Part shown: positions 28,093-35,689 of the stretch, one piece after another
How the letters are laid out: each line of letters opens with the position of its first letter
Position numbering within the stretch: position 1 is the stretch's first letter
Translations under genes and position numbers: made by a program
Assembly (NCBI GenBank): GCA_014804445.1
Contig: JAAUZU010000005.1
Location: 67,522 to 131,521 of the forward strand
Length of the DNA: 64,000 nt
DNA from: Lachnospiraceae bacterium
Lineage (GTDB): Bacteria; Bacillota; Clostridia; Lachnospirales; Lachnospiraceae
Reading direction: 5' to 3'
Notes under the pieces: generated by a model
Seen by the model: the letters and a program-made list of their open reading frames with translations, nothing else
What the model was told of the DNA's origin: nothing
The model's database searches: none

Positions 28093-28932
28093 CTATTTCG
28101 TGACATTTTGCCTCCTCTGCCTGTGTTTTCGCAGGCGGGCATCCGCCGCCATTTTCCTTTTGGCGCAGGGCGTGCAGTACATTCTCCGGTTTCCGGTGTT
28201 TTCAATGAGAGCGCCGCACAATCTGCACCTTTTATACTTCTGGTGTTCGCGGACATGGTAGTGCTGTTTCTGCCACATAACGAGATAGCCCGTCAGACAT
28301 TTGGAGAAATAGCGGACGTAAAAATTGTCCTCATTCATAAAGTCATATATGCTGTTATAGGTTTTCTCCGGCTCGTAGAGGTCGATGGGTTTGCAGTTGT
28401 CCAGAATTTTTTTAAGAAAGCCCTCGATAAGCTTCTTATAATCTATCCATGACAGCTCTATCTTTTGCATTTGGTAAAAAAGCCGCAGCTCGGAAGCTTT
28501 TTCCGTTGCCGTATATAGGGTAGAAGTGATTTCCTCTGTCGTCATGTATTCTCCCTTTATCCATTTCAGGTACAGCTTCTTTGGGGTCTTCAGCAAATCC
28601 ATATAATCCTTGTTTAAAATCACTTCTTTGTCAAAGTACCTGGTATAGAGATTGTTGATTTTCTGCCGCAGCAGGCTGCACCAGTTGGTTTCTTTGGAGA
28701 TGGACTTGCAGCCTTTGTAGGAGACGGATGACCATGCGTTGAAGAGCTGTCCTGCATCCGTATCCAGCAAATTCGGCTTGACAGTAAAATGAATAGTTCG
28801 TGTATAAACCCGCCTTTTGTTGTCATCAGCCCAGAGGAGGGAGCAGAAATCTCTGAAAATTTCTTCTTTCTCCTCTTCTGAACTGCTCATTGTATAATCC
28901 TCAACGATATCGTATAAGTATTTATCTGTGTT
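28093..28932 (-). CDS. Zinc-cluster protein translated with the RNA polymerase (279 aa)
   Basis: A 279-aa protein starting MNTDKYLYDIVEDYTMSSSE after GAGGAA; the start lies inside the last codons of the RNA polymerase gene (11-bp overlap), so the two are translationally coupled. Most of it is helical. The C-terminus holds a four-Cys cluster (CRLCGALIENTGNRRMYCTPC) followed by a very basic tail (AADARLRKHRQRRQNVTK), which suggests nucleic-acid binding. The coupling makes it a candidate partner of the polymerase, for example for promoter binding or elongation. The family is not recognised. Confidence 0.65.
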   Translation of the reverse strand, partial: NTDKYLYDIVEDYTMSSSEEEKEEIFRDFCSLLWADDNKRRVYTRTIHFTVKPNLLDTDAGQLFNAWSSVSYKGCKSISKETNWCSLLRQKINNLYTRYFDKEVILNKDYMDLLKTPKKLYLKWIKGEYMTTEEITSTLYTATEKASELRLFYQMQKIELSWIDYKKLIEGFLKKILDNCKPIDLYEPEKTYNSIYDFMNEDNFYVRYFSKCLTGYLVMWQKQHYHVREHQKYKRCRLCGALIENTGNRRMYCTPCAKRKMAADARLRKHRQRRQNVTK

Positions 28933-31546
28933 CATTTTTTTCCTCAAATGTGTAATATTTTCCAAGGTATTCATAGGAGTCTTCCGTCTGTGAGGGAAGC
29001 TCGTTTATGGTAATCCTGCGCTCTGTGTCGGCATTATCTTTTATGTTTTTCAGAATATAGTCGCCGTAGGCAGCCCACGCTAACGCCTTGCTGATGGAAA
29101 GGCTTTGATAGGAGACCATGATACAATAATTGGCAGTGTGCTCCTCATCAAGCTGTAACTCCTCCGACAGTTTTTCCTTGAAGCGTTTTACGGTTTCTTC
29201 TATGTGAAAGTAAAAATTTTCATCCTTCGATTTTTCCCGGTTTAGCTCCATGTGGCGGCGCAGCTCGTCGGCGTAACCATTGATATAGCGTCTTGTGATT
29301 CTGGCAAGATGTCGGTCTGATAAATCGAACTTACTGTTTAAAACGAGAGGTCTGACGGCGGCAAGGTCTGCTGAAGAATTGTCCCACAAAATATGCTTTT
29401 TTTCCCATGCGCAGATATACTGACACAATTCATTCATGGGAGAAGGGGAGTGATAAGCGTTTAGCAGCAGTTGGTTTTCTTTGTTCTCCATCTTCTTGTT
29501 TTTCTCCGACAGGGTGCGGTATTTCTGCAATTTGTCCGGGTAGTTAAAAAGCAAAAAATAGGGAAGCCGCTTTAAATGCTGTCTGAGCCCATAGTTCATA
29601 TGCCAGCGGATGCCGGTTTTGAGAAAGTCGATTTCTTTTCCCTGAAAAATGCGAAGCAGGGAGGCGTAGTCGGCATACAGTTTTTTGACGGCTTCGTTCG
29701 TGGTATAACGGTTTTCTATGCTGGTCGCGGCGTTGGTGATTTCCCCAATGCGGTTATCCCTCGTCAGAATCTCGTAGGCGGTAATATTCTCTTTTGTGTA
29801 GGGTTTCGGCTCGGTGGTCGCTTTATCCTCAAGGTCTAAGATAATGGGCTTTTCAATCTTGGAAGCAGTCACAATGGGCTCGTTGCAGAGAAAGAAAATA
29901 TCCCCGTCAAAGTCGGCGCCTCCCTGTTGGGGAGCGGATATATCATACATGTTGAACATTACAATATCCTGGTCTTTAAAATGGGAAAACCAATTTGCAG
30001 TCAGTTCGTTTCGGGCAATTCTGATTCGGTTTACCTCGGAAGGGTCCACCAGCGGCGAACGGAAGGAGGTAATATCGCCGCAGTCAAAATTGCCGCTGTA
30101 AAGTTCCCTTTCTTTCAGACATCCGACAGGTTCTTCGCCGATTGCGTACTGTAAATAGCCTATCATATCGCCCACGCCGGTATGGTAGAAGCCGGAGCAG
30201 TAAATTTTTCCTACCTTTGCTTCATCGATGGCTTTCTTTAATTTCCGGTATAAAAATTGTTTGACTGCCGGGTCATGCAGCATGGCGTCATGCAGAAGCG
30301 CTGCCTCCAGATACTTGCTTTCCGGTTCGTAACCGTCCGTGTCTGTGATTCCCATAAATTTGTAGGTATAGAAGATGTCTCCCTTGATGATTTTTTCAAA
30401 AAGGGCGGTTGTGTATTTGGCAAGCTTGATGATTTTTCCGTCGTTTTGCGCATCGAGAATATCATAGGAAGGTGCATCCTTGTTTTCAAAAGCGTCAATA
30501 TAGTTGGGATTCCACAAATCAAGGCATTGCAGGTACTGGAAATTCATGCGTGTATATTTATTCAAATATTTTACATGGTGGCTGTATTTGCTGATTCCAA
30601 GCTTGTATGCATATTTTTTCAGTGTGTCTCCATATACATTCCATGCGCCGGCGCCGTATGTTTCATAAAAAAGCTTGTGTCCCTTAAACATGGAAGTATT
30701 CCAGATACAATCGACTTCATCTATGGCGTGTACATTGCCGTAAATATCGGTGATGGTTTCATAGCCCCACTCCTTTAAAATCTTCCGAAAAGGAACGTAG
30801 ACGGAGTAGCCCTTGATAAAGGGAAGCCGTATCTGGGCGCCAATGGCGTTGTAATCCAGTCCCAACTGTGCGCTTATCTGTTCTGTAAATTCCCATTCGT
30901 GGCAGCCACAACCGTCAAAGGGAGAGATCTTTAGGTCGCGATAGTCTTCCTCCACTTCCTTTGCTATGTAAATTTTCTTTTTACCGGTATTTTTGTCGAT
31001 ATACTCCTTTTCTTCTTCCACCACGTATTTAATCAACTGGTTTTGCAAGGTTTTTTCATATTCGCCAACAATGACGATATGGGGCATGTAATTGTGAATC
31101 AGAGTACAGGAACTGAATACCAGACCTCTTTGCGCCTCATATTTGGAAATAACACATTTGTCCACCTTGATGTCCATTTGGGTGATTTGGAAGAGTGTAT
31201 CAAACATAGCGTCGCATACAAAGGCAGTGATGCCTTCCTTGGCCTGTGAAGCCGATTTTCCAAAACGGGAATAGTGGACGCCATTGTAGGTAAAACCATT
31301 TTCCAAAAGATATTTCAACTCATTTTCCTGATTTGGGTTCTTTTTCGCGACGACCAAAATCACCTCACTGATATGGGTGGAGGTTCTGCCTCGAAGCCGC
31401 TCAATCTGGTCGAAGAGGAGGGAATCACTCTGTGCAACCAGATATTCATTTTCCATTTCCGTTTCTCTATTCATTTTTACATCAAAGTTCTGGCTGATAA
31501 TCTCTTTGATGGGAAGTTTTACAAGCGTGTACTGTTTTTGTTCCAT
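28922..31546 (-). CDS. Single-chain RNA polymerase with DFDGD motif (QDE-1/YonO-like)
   Basis: An 874-aa protein with the hallmark of two-barrel RNA polymerases. GGADFDGDIFFL holds Asp545, Asp547 and Asp549, the expected magnesium ligands. About 50 residues earlier comes SGNFDCGDITSFRSPLVDPS, which matches the Arg-x-Pro/PGD element preceding DxDGD in RNA-dependent RNA polymerases, YonO of phage SPbeta and crAss-like phage polymerases. The start at 31546 follows GAGGAAA. Known relatives either transcribe phage late genes from DNA (YonO, crAss gp66) or copy RNA (QDE-1); here the first is more likely. It heads the minus-strand block and should transcribe the tail genes. Template specificity cannot be told from sequence. 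Confidence 0.82.
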   Translation of the reverse strand: MEQKQYTLVKLPIKEIISQNFDVKMNRETEMENEYLVAQSDSLLFDQIERLRGRTSTHISEVILVVAKKNPNQENELKYLLENGFTYNGVHYSRFGKSASQAKEGITAFVCDAMFDTLFQITQMDIKVDKCVISKYEAQRGLVFSSCTLIHNYMPHIVIVGEYEKTLQNQLIKYVVEEEKEYIDKNTGKKKIYIAKEVEEDYRDLKISPFDGCGCHEWEFTEQISAQLGLDYNAIGAQIRLPFIKGYSVYVPFRKILKEWGYETITDIYGNVHAIDEVDCIWNTSMFKGHKLFYETYGAGAWNVYGDTLKKYAYKLGISKYSHHVKYLNKYTRMNFQYLQCLDLWNPNYIDAFENKDAPSYDILDAQNDGKIIKLAKYTTALFEKIIKGDIFYTYKFMGITDTDGYEPESKYLEAALLHDAMLHDPAVKQFLYRKLKKAIDEAKVGKIYCSGFYHTGVGDMIGYLQYAIGEEPVGCLKERELYSGNFDCGDITSFRSPLVDPSEVNRIRIARNELTANWFSHFKDQDIVMFNMYDISAPQQGGADFDGDIFFLCNEPIVTASKIEKPIILDLEDKATTEPKPYTKENITAYEILTRDNRIGEITNAATSIENRYTTNEAVKKLYADYASLLRIFQGKEIDFLKTGIRWHMNYGLRQHLKRLPYFLLFNYPDKLQKYRTLSEKNKKMENKENQLLLNAYHSPSPMNELCQYICAWEKKHILWDNSSADLAAVRPLVLNSKFDLSDRHLARITRRYINGYADELRRHMELNREKSKDENFYFHIEETVKRFKEKLSEELQLDEEHTANYCIMVSYQSLSISKALAWAAYGDYILKNIKDNADTERRITINELPSQTEDSYEYLGKYYTFEEKNEHR

Positions 31547-31583
31547 AATTTTCCTCATTTCTGCGCTTTTCTATTGTGCAAAG
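31547..31583 (-). promoter_or_regulatory. Repeated leader motif, copy 1
   Basis: Leader of the RNA polymerase gene: TTTGCACAATAGAAAAGCGC, then AGAAATGAGGA. It can fold a short TGC/GCA-ended hairpin just before the ribosome site and is closely repeated at 24287-24323. Confidence 0.5.
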
Positions 31584-31611
31584 CCATATGTGGCGTTTTC
31601 CAATCTGTTCT

Positions 31612-31785
31612 TTACCGGATACTCAGATTCTTTTTACATTGCTCGTCAAATCTTTTGTCTCTTGCGATACGCTCCGCGATGTTTCCACGCGGATTTGTGG
31701 TGTCAAAATCAGAGGGGTAGAGGACACCTCCGAATGTCTTGTGATTTGTTTTGTACTTTTTTCTTTTGTAAAAAAACTTTGTCAT
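31612..31785 (-). CDS. Small basic protein (57 aa) heading the minus-strand block
   Basis: A 57-aa basic protein starting MTKFFYKRKKYKTNHKTFGG after AAAGGACGG; it ends DEQCKKNLSIR. It is the first gene downstream of the SOS-controlled region on the minus strand, 65 bp before the polymerase gene. Its basic character would suit nucleic-acid binding. I do not recognise a family. Confidence 0.55.
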   Translation of the reverse strand: MTKFFYKRKKYKTNHKTFGGVLYPSDFDTTNPRGNIAERIARDKRFDEQCKKNLSIR

Positions 31786-31818
31786 GTGTATTCCGTCCTT
31801 TCTTTTTGGCTTTGTGGG

Positions 31819-31848
31819 ATAATATGTACTTCTACATTTCGGATACAA
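31819..31848 (-). promoter_or_regulatory. Possible minus-strand early promoter
   Basis: Minus strand TTGTAT (31848-31843), an 18-bp spacer and TATTAT (31824-31819), about 35 bases before the 57-aa gene. The upstream LexA box (31866-31877) lies about 18 bp from the -35. Confidence 0.5.
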
Positions 31849-31865
31849 AAAAGCCACACAAAAAA

Positions 31866-31877
31866 GAACAAGCGTTC
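31866..31877. promoter_or_regulatory. LexA (SOS) box 1
   Basis: GAACAAGCGTTC fits the Firmicutes SOS consensus GAAC-RNRY-GTTC without mismatch. It lies between the two divergent transcription units. Confidence 0.75.
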
Positions 31878-31887
31878 TAAAAATCTA

Positions 31888-31916
31888 TTGACAATTAAGA
31901 ACAGATGTTCTATACT
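31888..31916 (+). promoter_or_regulatory. Sigma-A promoter of the sigma/DUF262 gene
   Basis: Consensus TTGACA (31888-31893), a 17-bp spacer and TATACT (31911-31916). LexA box 2 fills most of the spacer, so bound LexA would block RNA polymerase. Confidence 0.85.
31899..31910. promoter_or_regulatory. LexA (SOS) box 2, inside the promoter spacer
   Basis: GAACAGATGTTC fits GAAC-RNRY-GTTC perfectly and lies between -35 and -10 of the plus-strand promoter. Confidence 0.82.
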
Positions 31917-31955
31917 ATAGATACAAGAACGAGTTCGCAAGGGAGTATATATGTT

Positions 31956-33734
31956 ATGGAAAAAGTTTTGAATTTCTATTATGAGAACAACGCAAAAAGG
32001 CTCCACAACGTTGTCAATCAGATATTTTACAGGAAATATGGCGGGATTACCGGTAAGGACATGGACGAGTTCTATTCGGTTGCCAATGATGTGTTTGCCG
32101 ACATTATGACGAATCACAGATACGATGCGTCAAAGGGGGATTTTGAAGGCTTTCTGTACCGTGCCTTAGGGCTGGCAATTGCCGATGAGTTTAAAAGGCA
32201 GAATTGTGATAAGAGGAAAATGAAACGAACGCTTTTAGATGAAAATGGCAGTCCGGTTTTTGATAAAAACGGCAGACCAAGGCATGTATCGCTGCCCGAT
32301 ATTTCTATCGAGGCGCCCATTGGGGAGGGCACGGATTTGACAATCGGGGATATGCTTCCTTCCGATTTTAATATGGAAGCTGTTTTGGAGCGGGAAGCGA
32401 TTTCAGATGAGAGGATAGAAGCGTATCTGAAAAGGCTCTCCAAGATACAGAGAAAAATCATAGAGATGAAACTGGACAAGGTGCCGGTTTTAGAGATACA
32501 AAAAAAGCTGAAACTGAGCGATAAGCAATACAAACAGCATTTTCGGGAACTGCGTTCGTTTGCCAATATCAGTGTTTTGCAAGGTCGTAATAAATTACCT
32601 GAAACGGAGGAGAAAGAAATGAGTAAAGCAACACAAACGATGGAAAGCTGTAAGACGGACAGAATCAGTGTCGCTTCTATTATTAAGAGGATTGACCGGC
32701 ATACGATTCGTTTTGACCATCCTCTTCAGAGAGAGTCGGATCAGTGGTCGCCTGCCATGAAAGGGAATCTGGTGTCCGATATCTTACAGGGCAATAAGCT
32801 GCATCCTCTGATTTTTGCGGAACAAATTATCAACGGCGTGCCAATTATCTGGGATTTGGATGGCAAGCAGAGGTGTACGAACGCCTATTTATTCTTTAAA
32901 AACGGATACAAGGTATCCAAAAACATCAGGCGTCCCATGATAACCTATCAGACTGTCAAAAGGGATAAAAAGGGGGAAGAAGTGCTGGATGCGAATGGCT
33001 TCCCCGTTGCCATCAACGTGGAATTTGATATCAGGGGAAAGCGGTTTGACGATTTGCCGGAGGAGCTGCGCGACCGTTTTCTGGAGTACAGCTTCAATTA
33101 TGACCAGTATCTGAACTGCTCCGAGGAGGATATCGGATACCACATCGAACGGTACAATGACGGAAAGCCGATGACTTCGCCGCAAAAGGGGATTACCCGA
33201 TTGGGAACGGAATATGCGGAACGGGTCAAGTCCATATCCAATATGCCGTTTTTCAAGGATATCGGTGGCTACAAGGTATCAGAGTTCCGTAACGGAACGG
33301 TCAACCGCGTGGTGGTGGAGTCCATCATGGCGGCAAACTATCTGGACAAGTGGAACAAGCTGGAGGATATGTGCCAGTATATCAAGGAGCATGGCAGCCC
33401 ATCCGTCTTTGAGGAATTTGAGGATATGGTGGAGAGAATGGAAAAGGCCGTGAGCAGTGAGGTTGCGGATATGTTTGATTCCAAGGACAGCTTTCTGTGG
33501 TTCGGCCTGTTTGCCAGATTTGTCAAAACCGGTGCGGCGGATGCGTGGTTTGTGGCATTTATGGCGGAATTTGCCCGTTCCCTGCATGGTAAAAAGATAA
33601 ACGGCGTATCCTTTGACACCATCATAGAAGAGACAAAGGCGACCAAGGACAAGGGGATTGTCACCAAAAAAATCAATCACCTTGAGGCGTTGATGAAAAT
33701 GTATCTTAGTGCAGAGATGAAAGCGGCTTCGTGA
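31956..33734 (+). CDS. Sigma-70-like domain fused to DUF262, with internal start
   Basis: A 592-aa protein starting MEKVLNFYYENNAKRL after GGGAG. Residues about 15-90 resemble sigma region 2 (DEFYSVANDVFADIM; GFLYRALGLAIADEFKRQNC). Residues about 155-200 resemble region 4 (LSKIQRKIIEMKL, then LKLSDKQYKQHFREL). From residue 240 on it is a DUF262 (ParB/GmrS-like) domain: FDHPLQRESDQWSP and DGKQR (302-306), the counterpart of the family DGQQR. A strong GGAGG lies 7 bp before the in-frame ATG at 32619 (residue 222), so a separate 371-aa DUF262 protein is probably also made. The SOS-controlled promoter drives it. It may redirect transcription to the element; the role of DUF262 here is unknown. Confidence 0.78.
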   Translation: MEKVLNFYYENNAKRLHNVVNQIFYRKYGGITGKDMDEFYSVANDVFADIMTNHRYDASKGDFEGFLYRALGLAIADEFKRQNCDKRKMKRTLLDENGSPVFDKNGRPRHVSLPDISIEAPIGEGTDLTIGDMLPSDFNMEAVLEREAISDERIEAYLKRLSKIQRKIIEMKLDKVPVLEIQKKLKLSDKQYKQHFRELRSFANISVLQGRNKLPETEEKEMSKATQTMESCKTDRISVASIIKRIDRHTIRFDHPLQRESDQWSPAMKGNLVSDILQGNKLHPLIFAEQIINGVPIIWDLDGKQRCTNAYLFFKNGYKVSKNIRRPMITYQTVKRDKKGEEVLDANGFPVAINVEFDIRGKRFDDLPEELRDRFLEYSFNYDQYLNCSEEDIGYHIERYNDGKPMTSPQKGITRLGTEYAERVKSISNMPFFKDIGGYKVSEFRNGTVNRVVVESIMAANYLDKWNKLEDMCQYIKEHGSPSVFEEFEDMVERMEKAVSSEVADMFDSKDSFLWFGLFARFVKTGAADAWFVAFMAEFARSLHGKKINGVSFDTIIEETKATKDKGIVTKKINHLEALMKMYLSAEMKAAS

Positions 33735-34614
33735 TATTTTCTGCCGCTTTAACAAACTGCAGCACATCCTCCGGTGCTTCGAGGCTGTAAAGCAGTCCAT
33801 AAGGAATCCGGTAATCCCAATCCACGGGGATGGAGACCAGACCGGGATGCACTTCCTGCCAGCATTCAATGGTAAGGAGTGCGTTGCCGGCTTCCGCACA
33901 GCGGTTAAAAACGGATAAATCATAAAAAGGCGGCGTATCTTCAATCTGAATCTGCGGATGGTTTTTCTCTAAATCATTGCGTATAAAATCATTGGTGCCG
34001 GAATCGCCGCGCCGGACCATCATCAGGGTTTCCCCATATAAGTCTTCTATGCGGATGCAGCTCTTGGCGGCGAGACGGTGATCTCGCGGCAATGCAATCA
34101 TTTTCCGGTACTGACCAAGCGGCAGAAAATGACAGCGGGAAAGCCATTCCTTTGAGTCGCATACACCGATAAGGAAGTCAAATTTTTCTCCAAGTTGTTC
34201 AATTTCTTTGAGGATACCATCATGATTGTCCTCAAAGGGAACGAGATGCAGCTTGTATGACGGAAAAGTCTGGTTCACACGATACCATAAATCCATAAAA
34301 GGCTTTGCGGGGTTCAGTAAGGAAGTGCCGACGCAGAAAGTGTTGTCCTTTGCACGGACGGTCGCCCGTGCGCCGGAAATGGATTTTCGGGAATAATCCA
34401 TCAAAAACTTGGCGTCGCGGTAAATAACGGCGCCGGCCTCGGTCAGGCGGACTCCGGAAGGAGTGCGTTCTGTCAGTTTTAACTGCAGGTGGCATTCCAA
34501 AGCGTTAATCTGCTTCATCACGGCAGTGGGGGAAATATACAAGGCTTCTGCAGCTTTGGTAAAACTGCCGTAGTCGATGACGGCAATAAAGGTATCTAAA
34601 AGCGGATTATACAT
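33706..34614 (-). CDS. LysR family transcriptional regulator
   Basis: A 302-aa regulator. The winged helix-turn-helix covers residues 1-60 (FTKAAEALYISPTAVMKQIN) and a LysR effector domain follows (about 90-295). The start follows GGAGAAA. It is divergent from the flavodoxin/cupin/aldo-keto reductase genes, with a 25-bp dyad between them, so it very probably controls them and itself. Its 3' end overlaps that of the sigma/DUF262 gene by 29 bp, which marks the right border of the tail element. The inducer is unknown. Confidence 0.88.
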   Translation of the reverse strand: MYNPLLDTFIAVIDYGSFTKAAEALYISPTAVMKQINALECHLQLKLTERTPSGVRLTEAGAVIYRDAKFLMDYSRKSISGARATVRAKDNTFCVGTSLLNPAKPFMDLWYRVNQTFPSYKLHLVPFEDNHDGILKEIEQLGEKFDFLIGVCDSKEWLSRCHFLPLGQYRKMIALPRDHRLAAKSCIRIEDLYGETLMMVRRGDSGTNDFIRNDLEKNHPQIQIEDTPPFYDLSVFNRCAEAGNALLTIECWQEVHPGLVSIPVDWDYRIPYGLLYSLEAPEDVLQFVKAAENITKPLSSLH

Positions 34615-34630
34615 AGTTTCTCCTGTAATG

Positions 34631-34655
34631 TTGTATGAACTAATAGTTTATACAA
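34631..34655. promoter_or_regulatory. LysR-type operator dyad
   Basis: A near-perfect 25-bp palindrome (TTGTAT-n-AAC...GTT-n-ATACAA), containing the T-N11-A pattern of LysR sites. The downstream -10 TATACT (34696-34701) has a poor -35, as expected of an activated promoter. Confidence 0.7.
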
Positions 34656-34740
34656 CAATAACATATTGGAGATTCCGCGTCAAGAAAGAGGGCATTATAC
34701 TAAGGATAGAAGAAAGACAGACAAGAATGGAGGTTTCCGA

Positions 34741-35244
34741 ATGGCAAAGAATCTAATTGTGTTTTACTCAAGAGCGGATGAAAATTATGTCAATGGCATG
34801 ATAAAGCATCTGGATATTGGCAATACAGAGGTGGCGGCCGGTATCATCGAAAAGTTTATTGATGCAGATGTCTTTAAAATCGAGCAGATGCAGGCTTATG
34901 ACAAGGATTACAATACCTGCATCGCGCAGGCGCAGGAGGATCAGAGGCGGGACGCCAGACCGGAGTTAAAAGCTTATCCGGACAGCATCGACGGTTACGA
35001 AACCATTTATCTGGGTTTTCCCAATTACTGGAGCACCATGCCGATGGCAGTGTTTACCTTTTTGGAGCATTTTGATTTTAGCGGCAAAACCATTAAGCCC
35101 TTTTGTACCCATGAAGGAAGCGGCATGGGAAGCAGCGAAAGGGATATCCGCCGATTGTGTCCCAATGCGAAGGTCGAAAAGGGGCTTGCCATCCGCGGCG
35201 GCAGTGTGAAGCAGGCAGACAAAGAGATTGAAAGATGGCTGTAA
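34741..35244 (+). CDS. Flavodoxin-like protein
   Basis: A 167-aa flavodoxin-fold protein starting MAKNLIVFYSRADENYVNGM after GGAGG. It binds FMN in the family. The phosphate loop (YSRADENYVNG) departs from the classical SxTGNT. The aromatic FMN shield (GFPNYWSTMPMAVFTFLEHF) and the C-terminal FCTHEGSGMGSSERDIRRLC are typical of small flavodoxins beside oxidoreductases. It may supply electrons or act as a quinone or nitro reductase. It is the first gene of a three-gene operon controlled by the LysR protein. Confidence 0.82.
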   Translation: MAKNLIVFYSRADENYVNGMIKHLDIGNTEVAAGIIEKFIDADVFKIEQMQAYDKDYNTCIAQAQEDQRRDARPELKAYPDSIDGYETIYLGFPNYWSTMPMAVFTFLEHFDFSGKTIKPFCTHEGSGMGSSERDIRRLCPNAKVEKGLAIRGGSVKQADKEIERWL

Positions 35245-35258
35245 AGGGGGAAGGTTTG

Positions 35259-35672
35259 GTGGAGAAAAAGGAAATGAGCGTGTTCCCGACGGGGGAACCC
35301 AATGAAATGTTTGCAAAGTATTTTATCGGGCAAAGTTATCTGAATATGCTGTCAACCGAGCAGGTGACGATTGGCAATGTGACCTTTGAGCCGGGCTGCC
35401 GCAACAACTGGCATATTCACCATGCTGACAAAGGCGGTGGACAGATGCTGCTTGTGACTGCCGGTGAAGGCTGGTATCAGGAATGGGAGCAGCAGCCGAG
35501 ACATTTAAAGGCCGGTGATGTGGTGCATATTCCGGCAGGTGTAAAGCACTGGCATGGCGCAGCGGCCGATGCATGGTTCCAGCATCTGGCGGTCGAAGTG
35601 CCGGGTGAAAACTGTCGTACAGAATGGTGTGAGCCGGTGGACGATGAAGCATATCAAAAATTAGAGAAATAG
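35259..35672 (+). CDS. Cupin domain protein
   Basis: A small single-domain cupin of about 137 aa. Cupin motif 1 is seen in NNWHIHHADKGGGQMLLVTA with metal-type His residues. Motif 2 is in GDVVHIPAGVKHWHGAA. It resembles proteins found with carboxymuconolactone-decarboxylase-like and aldo-keto reductase genes. The start is uncertain: GTG at 35259 follows GGGGGAAGG, ATG at 35274 is an alternative, and ATG at 35235 would overlap the flavodoxin gene. It sits between flavodoxin and aldo-keto reductase. Confidence 0.82.
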   Translation: MEKKEMSVFPTGEPNEMFAKYFIGQSYLNMLSTEQVTIGNVTFEPGCRNNWHIHHADKGGGQMLLVTAGEGWYQEWEQQPRHLKAGDVVHIPAGVKHWHGAAADAWFQHLAVEVPGENCRTEWCEPVDDEAYQKLEK

Positions 35673-35689
35673 CAGGAGGGAAATGAAAA

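Noticed and set aside
3591-33734. Complete prophage
   Set aside because: No capsid, portal, terminase, integrase or replication genes and no attachment-site repeats were recognised in the window.
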